Assembly: GCA_003486645.1 (NCBI GenBank)
Contig: DNGI01000488.1
Coordinates: forward strand, 1 to 11,813
From: Cyanobacteria bacterium UBA11370
GTDB taxonomy: Bacteria > Cyanobacteriota > Cyanobacteriia > Cyanobacteriales > Coleofasciculaceae
Reading direction: 5' to 3'
Length of the DNA stretch: 11,813 nucleotides
The first letter of the stretch is position 1; every line of letters starts with the position of its first letter. A program made the position numbers and the translations under genes. The notes beneath the pieces are model-generated. The model ran no database searches and had not been told where the DNA came from. It saw only the letters and a list, made by a program, of their open reading frames with translations. Shown here in pieces: positions 6,830 through 11,813 of this stretch.

Positions 6830-7063
6830 ATGATTGATAAAATAACCGAACAGCATCTCACAATCTTGGCGATACAGGCGCGTGTGCAAAATGTGACCGT
6901 ACTCGATTTGATTGACTTCCGACGTTGGCATCAATCTCATTTGAGAATACAGGGTACTGACAAACAAAAACAGCTTGTCACCTCTAATAGTAAGCAACAC
7001 CTGTTACCAAGTTCACCTGCAACCGTGTTGAGGATTCATCAAGTAAGCTGCAATTGGCGATAA
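6830..7063 (+). CDS. Doubtful small ORF, hypothetical protein
   Basis: A 77-codon open frame starts at the ATG at 6830 (a TTG at 6815 would add five codons), with AGG three bases before the ATG as weak ribosome-binding support. The product would be basic and soluble; it begins MIDKITEQHLTILAIQARVQ and ends CNWR. No family, signal peptide or membrane segment is recognised. A minus-strand frame of similar size overlaps it (6809-7000), so coding potential is ambiguous. An imperfect hairpin (7076-7116) begins 12 bp after the stop codon, which mildly favours a real transcript. This may equally be non-coding DNA. Confidence 0.25.
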   Translation: MIDKITEQHLTILAIQARVQNVTVLDLIDFRRWHQSHLRIQGTDKQKQLVTSNSKQHLLPSSPATVLRIHQVSCNWR

Positions 7064-7075
7064 GTGTATTACAAA

Positions 7076-7116
7076 GGGGAAGGCAAAAAGGTTTTCACAT
7101 CCTTTAACCTTTCCCC
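7076..7116 (+). terminator. Imperfect terminator-like hairpin
   Basis: GGGGAAGGCAAAAAGG (7076-7091) and CCTTTAACCTTTCCCC (7101-7116) pair at 11 of 16 positions around a 9-nt loop. It follows the doubtful small ORF. The run after it (AATTTC) is not a strong U-tract, so intrinsic termination is uncertain. Confidence 0.35.
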
Positions 7117-7148
7117 AATTTCAACTCAAATCCATATCACAAAGAAGC

Positions 7149-7196
7149 CATTTGTGGGTAACAAATACACAGATGTGAAAGGTAATTACACAAATG
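7149..7196. promoter_or_regulatory. Nested palindromes upstream of the HTH-TIR-AAA promoter
   Basis: CATTTGTG (7149-7156) is inverted at 7189-7196 (CACAAATG), and CACA-GA-TGTG (7168-7177) lies between them. All share a TGTG/CACA core, as expected for binding of a dimeric regulator. The block ends at the first base of the NtcA-like site at 7196. Autoregulation by the HTH domain of the downstream protein is possible but unproven. Confidence 0.4.
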
Positions 7197-7236
7197 TACT
7201 GGTTTGTACGTTTATGGATTAGAAATAGAATAACCT
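7196..7236 (+). promoter_or_regulatory. NtcA-type promoter candidate
   Basis: GTACTGGTTTGTAC (7196-7209) fits the GTA-N8-TAC binding consensus of NtcA, the cyanobacterial nitrogen regulator. TAACCT (7231-7236) fits the TA-N3-T -10 box, 21 bases after the site; class II NtcA promoters typically have about 22. A second -10-like TAGAAT is at 7226-7231. Transcription would start near 7243 and give a leader of about 120 nt to the ATG at 7365. GTA-N8-TAC alone occurs by chance every few kilobases, so the paired -10 box is the main support. Confidence 0.45.
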
Positions 7237-7239
7237 AGC

Positions 7240-7346
7240 TCCCCGACTTCTTTATTGAAACCCCGATTCCTTCGATGAATTGAATTCAGAAGTTGGAGAT
7301 CGGTGAGAAACTATTTACCCAATTAAGTTATTAACCTTTGGGTAAA
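7240..7346 (+). promoter_or_regulatory. Structured leader with two hairpins
   Basis: Hairpin A pairs 7240-7251 (core CCGACTTCT) with 7288-7299 (AGAAGTTGG), 11 of 12 positions including one G-U. Hairpin B pairs TTTACCCAA (7314-7322) perfectly with TTGGGTAAA (7338-7346) around 15 nt. Hairpin B covers the possible TTG start at 7338 and ends 18 nt before the ATG at 7365. The arrangement could control translation of the HTH-TIR-AAA gene; no known riboswitch class is recognised. Confidence 0.4.
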
Positions 7347-7364
7347 GTGGGACTATTTCAACGA

Positions 7365-9191
7365 ATGACCATGGAACCAGCGGAATTTACAAAAGCATAC
7401 GAAGGATTGCGCCCTCGGCAGAAGGAAGTATTACACTTATTTTTACAGGGTAATATTGATACCCAAATTGCTGACCAACTGCATATTACCCCAGCAACAG
7501 TCAGACAACACATCAAGCATATCTGCGATGCTTTTGGACTGAGTAATTCCGAAAACCGGGGATCATCACACCGTTCTGAGTTGATTACTCTAGTTGTAAA
7601 ATACCGACCCGAACAGTTGCAGTACAGTACGGTTTCTCATCAAACTAATTGCACTAAAATTTTGCTCAGTTACCATGGTGGCACTGATCTAGATAAAAGT
7701 CTCGTTACTGAACTAGAAACCTTCTTAAAAGATAGAGGGAACGACGTTTTTATCGTCAGTGGTAGTTTGCGAATGGCAACGAAGGGACTCCAACAAATCT
7801 CTGCTGAATTAAATGGTTGCGATCGCCTCCTACTCCTATTATCCCCTCTAGCCGCCCGCAGCGAAATGGTCACGGAAGAGGTACGATTGGCGAAGACATT
7901 CCAGGATACTCGACCCGACAACAAACCTGCTATTTTACCCATTCGCATTAATTGTCCTTTAAGTTTACTCAACCACGACTTACGCGGCTATCTCCGAGGA
8001 CTACCTCAACAGGAATGGCATTCTCCCAACGATACTCCTACTCTTAAAAAAACTATTTTAAACTGGTTGGCATCGGGTGAGACTCCGGTGACAGTACCCA
8101 CTTCCCAGAAATCCTTCCCCACTCTGTCTTATTCCATCACCCCCAATTATCCACCCCAACCCGTAGCGGAACCGGAGTTACCCAGGGGACAGGTAGAATT
8201 AGCGTCTGCATTTTATGTGGAACGACCCAGTATTGAGGATCGGTGCTACGAAGCGATCGCTAAACCCGGTTCTTTAATCCGAATTAAAGCACCTCGACAG
8301 ATGGGTAAAACCTCATTAATGGCAAGAATTCTTCATCACGCAACTCAACAAGGTTATGCAACTGTTCCATTAACATTTCAGTTAGCGGATAGTAAGTTAT
8401 TTACAGATTTAGATCGATTCTTGCAATGGTTCTGTGCTTTTATTTCTTTAGAACTCCAATTACCTGACCGATTAGCTGATTACTGGAACGGAATTTTTGC
8501 TAGTAAGGTTAGCTGTCGATCTTACTTTGAGCGGTATTTACTTGCTAATATGACTAATCCCTTAGTTTTAGGTTTAGATGAAGTAGACCGAGTATTTCAA
8601 TATCCTGAACTTGCTGCTGATTTTTTTGGCTTATTACGAGCATGGCACGAAGAAGCGAAAAATCGAGAAATTTGGCGAAAACTTCGATTAGTGGTGGTAC
8701 ATTCTACCGAAGTGTATCTTCCTATGGATATTAATCAATCGCCGTTTAATGTGGGACTACCGATTGAATTACCTGAATTTCAGGTAGAACAAGTCCAAGA
8801 TTTAGCGCATCGTCACGGACTGGCTTGGGGGACTACAGAGGTTGACCAACTCATGGCAATGGTTGGAGGTCATCCCTATTTAATTCGGCTTGCACTGTAT
8901 CATATTGCTCGTCAGGAAATTACTCTTCCTGAACTTTTAATAACAGCGCCTACCGATACCGGACTTTATAGCGATCATTTGCGACGACATTTGTGGAATT
9001 TGTCCCAACATCCAGAGTTAGCAAATGCCTTAAAGAAAGTAGTTATTGCAGAGGGTTCTGTTCAATTAGATTCAATGCAAGGATTCAAATTACACAGTAT
9101 GGGATTAGTTAATTTGCAAGGGAATGAGGTAACACCACGCTGCGATTTATATCGCCAGTATTTCCAGGTTCGTATCACCTCAACAACGTAA
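7365..9191 (+). CDS. HTH-TIR-AAA (STAND-like) signalling protein
   Basis: A 608-residue three-domain protein. Residues about 15-57 are a LuxR/GerE-like helix-turn-helix (LRPRQKEVLHLF ... TPATVRQHIKHIC). Residues about 97-235 are a TIR-type fold: strand KILLSYH, LLLLLSP, then S166-E-M-V-T-E-E172. Glu172 sits where NAD-cleaving TIR domains have the catalytic Glu, though the usual Trp is Met168. After a Pro-rich linker (236-271) comes an AAA_35-type ATPase: a Walker A-like APRQMGKT (309-316, Ala in place of the first Gly), Walker B LVLGLDEVD (400-408), and GGHP (501-504). All appear intact and cytoplasmic. The frame can start from TTG 7338 (617 residues), but that codon is inside a hairpin arm; ATG 7365 or ATG 7371 is likelier. 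No good Shine-Dalgarno sequence is seen. The role is probably sensing or immunity-like signalling; this is inference. Confidence 0.9.
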   Translation: MTMEPAEFTKAYEGLRPRQKEVLHLFLQGNIDTQIADQLHITPATVRQHIKHICDAFGLSNSENRGSSHRSELITLVVKYRPEQLQYSTVSHQTNCTKILLSYHGGTDLDKSLVTELETFLKDRGNDVFIVSGSLRMATKGLQQISAELNGCDRLLLLLSPLAARSEMVTEEVRLAKTFQDTRPDNKPAILPIRINCPLSLLNHDLRGYLRGLPQQEWHSPNDTPTLKKTILNWLASGETPVTVPTSQKSFPTLSYSITPNYPPQPVAEPELPRGQVELASAFYVERPSIEDRCYEAIAKPGSLIRIKAPRQMGKTSLMARILHHATQQGYATVPLTFQLADSKLFTDLDRFLQWFCAFISLELQLPDRLADYWNGIFASKVSCRSYFERYLLANMTNPLVLGLDEVDRVFQYPELAADFFGLLRAWHEEAKNREIWRKLRLVVVHSTEVYLPMDINQSPFNVGLPIELPEFQVEQVQDLAHRHGLAWGTTEVDQLMAMVGGHPYLIRLALYHIARQEITLPELLITAPTDTGLYSDHLRRHLWNLSQHPELANALKKVVIAEGSVQLDSMQGFKLHSMGLVNLQGNEVTPRCDLYRQYFQVRITSTT

Positions 9192-9237
9192 TCAAACCCG
9201 ATCTTTAAATTGATTAGTGCTAATTTTGAATGAGTTA

Positions 9238-9334
9238 ATATAGCGAGGCGAAATGAGTTGTGAAACCCCTCCTCCTTGTCTCCCTTATCTCCAATAGTTC
9301 GCCTTTTTTCACGAATCAAATCCACCCGCTATAT
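9238..9334. repeat. Nested inverted repeats between convergent genes
   Basis: ATATAGCG (9238-9245) is inverted at 9327-9334 (CGCTATAT), and inside it GGCGAA (9247-9252) is inverted at 9298-9303 (TTCGCC), followed on the plus strand by TTTTTT. A pyrimidine-rich stretch fills the middle (about 9267-9292). Lying between the convergent HTH-TIR-AAA and selO genes, it may serve as a terminator, most plausibly for the plus strand, but the loops are long. Confidence 0.4.
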
Positions 9335-10764
9335 CACTGCTTTGCCTGCAACTTTCCCACTAACTCATAAAACGGCTGCCAATTATCCTCTTGATCAATT
9401 GCCTTCCATACCTCCTCAATTAAAGGTCGAAGTAACGCCGTCTTGGGATTCTTATCCCGCAACCGCCAAGCCACATTCTCTAACTCATCCCTTGATAAAT
9501 TTTGCAAGACATGATGATATAATTCTTGCCACTTACCTAGTAATAGTTGCTCCTCAGTTGATTCAAAAAACGACGAATGACTAAAAATTTTACTGACATC
9601 ATCCCGCCAAATTGGATCAAACTGCTGCGCCAATTCCGCAAAGAAACCATGATACCCAATCTGGCTCTTCTGAAGGAATTCAAGGGTTAACTTCAATAAG
9701 TCATTCCCCTCCGGTTCATTCACCTCCTCAAACCCCAACTTATGCAGCATCAGTTGCCGATAATAGTTATAATAATATCCATCAAACTGCCCTAACCCTA
9801 CTTCCATATCTCCAACCGGAATTACCATGCCTAACGGTTGCTGTAACATCTCCAAATTCAGCCGACAAATTAAGGGTTGATTTCCATAACTGTAACGCCC
9901 ATAATAATCAAAATAAGCGGCTGTAAACAGCGGATTATAGGTAGGGATAAACCCATAGGGGCCATAATCAAAACTTTCCCCCGTAATCGACATATTATCT
10001 GTATTTAAAACCGCATGACAAAATCCAGCAGCCATCCATTGCGCCGCTAATTTTGCCACTCGTTCCACCAACTCGGCATAAAACTGCACATACTGTTCAA
10101 CCCTATCCTCAGCTTGAGTAGAAATGAGATGAGAATAGTAATAATCAATAACATGATTTAACAACTTTTCGATTAAATCCCGACGTTTAAAATAGTAAAG
10201 CCGTTCAAACGTACCAAACCGAATATGAGAACGACTGAACCGCACCATTACTGAAGAACGAGTCGGCGACGGTTCATCTCCCCGCCATAATTGTTCACCC
10301 GTTTCAATCAAACTCAAACACCGAGATGTCCGAACACCTAAATAGTGTAATGCTTCCGCTGCTAATACTTCCCGCACCCCACCTTTTAGTGTTAATCTGC
10401 CATCCGCCCCTCTAGAATAAGGTGTAGTTCCTGACCCTTTCGTGCCAAAATCATAGAGTTCGCCATCCGTTCCTCGCACCTGTCCGTAGAGAAATCCTCT
10501 GCCATCTCCTAACCTAGAGTTATATTCTCCAAATTGATAGCCGTGATACCGTAAAGCTAAAAAAGGTCGCACGCCAACAAACTTACCAAAGGCTTGGATA
10601 AAATCAGTATCAGTAACATCTTGAGAATCTAAACCCAATAGGGGTAACAATTGGTCATTCCGAAACCGTAAGATATGAGCGGGAAATTCGGCTGCTGGAA
10701 CTTCATCAAAATAGTCATATCCTAATGATTCCAATGCGGTTTCATAGTCGAGAGACAGGAACAT
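9334..10764 (-). CDS. selO: Protein adenylyltransferase SelO (YdiU family)
   Basis: A 476-residue pseudokinase-fold enzyme of the SelO/YdiU family, which transfers AMP from ATP to Ser, Thr or Tyr of target proteins, a role tied to redox stress in studied members. Diagnostic stretches are [18 protein letters not shown] (73-90), [18 protein letters not shown] (106-123, with Lys109), [20 protein letters not shown] (170-189), and the active-site [11 protein letters not shown] (250-260). Asp256, Asn257 and Asp266 have the spacing of the catalytic and metal-binding residues of SelO. The C-terminus ends in LQAKQ and lacks the Cys/Sec-Ser-Ser tail of some members. The start at 10764 is preferred: GAGGTG precedes it and the protein then begins like the family ([14 protein letters not shown]). 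An ATG at 10830 would add 22 residues. It is convergent with the HTH-TIR-AAA gene and divergent from the nuclease gene. Confidence 0.94.
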   Translation of the reverse strand: MFLSLDYETALESLGYDYFDEVPAAEFPAHILRFRNDQLLPLLGLDSQDVTDTDFIQAFGKFVGVRPFLALRYHGYQFGEYNSRLGDGRGFLYGQVRGTDGELYDFGTKGSGTTPYSRGADGRLTLKGGVREVLAAEALHYLGVRTSRCLSLIETGEQLWRGDEPSPTRSSVMVRFSRSHIRFGTFERLYYFKRRDLIEKLLNHVIDYYYSHLISTQAEDRVEQYVQFYAELVERVAKLAAQWMAAGFCHAVLNTDNMSITGESFDYGPYGFIPTYNPLFTAAYFDYYGRYSYGNQPLICRLNLEMLQQPLGMVIPVGDMEVGLGQFDGYYYNYYRQLMLHKLGFEEVNEPEGNDLLKLTLEFLQKSQIGYHGFFAELAQQFDPIWRDDVSKIFSHSSFFESTEEQLLLGKWQELYHHVLQNLSRDELENVAWRLRDKNPKTALLRPLIEEVWKAIDQEDNWQPFYELVGKLQAKQ

Positions 10765-10767
10765 AAG

Positions 10768-10773
10768 CACCTC
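10768..10773 (-). promoter_or_regulatory. Ribosome-binding site deciding the selO start
   Basis: On the minus strand GAGGTG lies just upstream of the ATG at 10764-10762, with five bases between GAGG and the ATG. No comparable site precedes the upstream in-frame ATG at 10830. This supports the 476-residue form. Confidence 0.7.
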
Positions 10774-10997
10774 ATAATTTATGATTACAAAATTCAATGG
10801 GATCAACCCTAATAGTTTAGCGATCGCCATCTCCCCATTTCAATAGGCGACAGCTTATTTATTCTATAAGGTAATAGCCACCGAGCTAATCTAATTGGGT
10901 AAACCCGTAGTAGAAAAGAAGACTACAACTCCCTAATATTAACTCAAAATTCTAAGTTAGAATAGACTCATATCCTTTGATTTTAGCTTAACTCATT

Positions 10998-11813
10998 ATG
11001 GCATTCATCAATCCCAAGACCGATTTTGCGTTCAAAAAAATATTTGGTTCCGAGCAAAGCAAAGACATTCTAATTAGCTTTTTGAATGCTATTCTATACA
11101 ATGAACAACCAGTCATTGAAGACTTAGAAATTCTTAATCCCTATCTAGCTCCAAAAATTCGGGGAGTTAAGGATACTTATCTCGATGTGAAAGCGAAGAT
11201 TACCGGAAACAAAACCGTAATCATTGAAATGCAAGTCTTGAATGTGGAGAGTTTTGAGAAGCGCATTTTATATAACGCGGCAAAAGCGTATTCCATGCAA
11301 CTCCAGATGGGAGAAGATTACAGCCTACTCAATCCAGTCATTGCCCTAACGATTACAGATTTTCAGATGTTTAATCAATTTGAGCAGGTGATTTCCCGTT
11401 TTGTTCTCAAAGAGAGAGATTACCTCGTGGATTATTTGATCTATGACATTGAACTGGTGTTTGTTGAATTACCCAAATTTAAAAAAGAATTGGATGAATT
11501 AACAACAATTACCGATAAATGGATTTATTTCCTCAAAACGGCCAGAAAATTGCAAACTGTCCCAGAAACAATGGGAAGTGTACCCCAAATCAGCCAAGCC
11601 TTTGCGATCGCCAATCGTGCCAACCTCTCTCCTGACGAGTTAGAAGATTTGGAGAAACAGGAGATGTTCATCCAAGATATGCGGGGTGCGTTTTCTAAAG
11701 CTGTTAAACAAGGGATTCAACAAGGCATTGAACAAGGACTTCAACAAGGGATTCAACAAGGACTTCAACAAGGGATTCAACAAGGACTTCAACAAGGCAT
11801 TGAACAAGGCATT
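10998..11813 (+). CDS. Rpn family PD-(D/E)XK nuclease/putative transposase, 3' partial
   Basis: An open frame of 272 codons runs from the ATG at 10998 off the window end without a stop. The N-terminus MAFINPKTDFAFKKIFGSE is the signature opening of the Rpn (recombination-promoting nuclease; PD-(D/E)XK transposase-like) family. Candidate catalytic residues are Asp63 (in YLDVKAKI) and Glu77-Met-Gln79 (in VIIEMQV), the E-X-Q variant usual in this family. A helical region follows to about 230, then a Q-Q-G-(I/L) repeat tail from residue 238 onward. Family members act as DNA endonucleases, and some work in phage defence. No clear Shine-Dalgarno sequence precedes the start; a TAGAAT -10-like box lies near 10959-10964. 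It is divergent from selO, with 233 bp between the starts. The true C-terminus is outside the window. Confidence 0.9.
   Translation, partial: MAFINPKTDFAFKKIFGSEQSKDILISFLNAILYNEQPVIEDLEILNPYLAPKIRGVKDTYLDVKAKITGNKTVIIEMQVLNVESFEKRILYNAAKAYSMQLQMGEDYSLLNPVIALTITDFQMFNQFEQVISRFVLKERDYLVDYLIYDIELVFVELPKFKKELDELTTITDKWIYFLKTARKLQTVPETMGSVPQISQAFAIANRANLSPDELEDLEKQEMFIQDMRGAFSKAVKQGIQQGIEQGLQQGIQQGLQQGIQQGLQQGIEQGI
11712..11813 (+). repeat. 12-bp in-frame tandem repeat in the nuclease gene
   Basis: Eight full 12-bp units of the form GGN-MTT-SAA-CAA and half a ninth run to the window edge. Units with ATT and CTT alternate in part, giving a 24-bp higher-order period (11736-11783). Each unit encodes G-(I/L)-(Q/E)-Q. 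Unit gain or loss keeps the reading frame, so the tail length can vary without breaking the protein. Confidence 0.9.

Noticed and set aside
6649..6861. 70-codon minus-strand ORF in the gap after the pentapeptide gene
   Set aside because: Its 3' end lies in the inverted-repeat element, it has no recognised family, and nothing supports its start.
6809..7000. 63-codon minus-strand ORF overlapping the doubtful small plus-strand ORF
   Set aside because: No family, no ribosome-binding site, and it conflicts with an ORF that is itself weak.
7670..7972. 100-codon minus-strand ORF inside the TIR region
   Set aside because: Shadow of a well-supported multidomain gene on the other strand.
9334..9345. 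Selenocysteine at the SelO C-terminus
   Set aside because: The gene ends in Gln-Ala-Lys-Gln before TGA, with no Cys or Ser-Ser tail and no convincing selenocysteine insertion element seen.
9276..9926. Plus-strand ORFs (102 and 104 codons) opposite the 3' half of selO
   Set aside because: selO matches its family along the full length; the plus-strand frames have no family features.
11712..11813. CRISPR-like array
   Set aside because: The 12-bp units are contiguous, in frame and without unique spacers; the heptamer arrays elsewhere also lack spacers.

Overview
The window looks like chromosomal DNA from a cyanobacterium, probably a filamentous one. Eight copies of the HIP1 octamer GCGATCGC (starts near 348, 384, 1470, 3495, 7819, 8253, 10820 and 11604) are far more than chance would give in 11.8 kb. 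The AT-rich intergenic spaces carry phased 7-bp tandem repeats, and the protein types (pentapeptide-repeat protein, HTH-TIR-AAA protein, Rpn-type nuclease) are typical of cyanobacterial accessory gene content. The species cannot be named from the sequence alone.

Layout. 1-157: two heptamer repeat arrays. 158-1564 (-): MFS transporter, divergent from what follows. 1565-2091: long non-coding spacer. 2092-5194 (+): three-gene sugar-type ABC importer made of a lipoprotein solute-binding protein, a MalF-like permease and a MalG-like permease, with no ATPase gene. Heptamer repeats lie on both sides of the permease pair. 5195-5621: spacer rich in inverted repeats. 5622-6479 (+): pentapeptide-repeat protein with about 50 unbroken quintets. 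6480-7364: mostly non-coding, with a 13-bp inverted repeat, one doubtful small ORF, an NtcA-type promoter candidate and a structured leader. 7365-9191 (+): HTH-TIR-AAA protein. 9334-10764 (-): SelO (YdiU) protein AMPylase, convergent with the HTH-TIR-AAA gene. 10998 to the window end (+): Rpn family PD-(D/E)XK nuclease, cut off inside a 12-bp tandem repeat.

How the genes relate. The SBP and the two permeases form one importer that must borrow an MsmX/GgtA-type ATPase encoded elsewhere. The other genes look like single transcription units. The most interesting parts are the HTH-TIR-AAA protein, which combines a DNA-binding domain, a possible NAD-cleaving TIR domain and a STAND-like ATPase behind an NtcA-like promoter, and the Rpn nuclease gene, whose repeated 3' end may carry an internal translation start. 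No complete mobile element, tRNA, rRNA or CRISPR array was seen.
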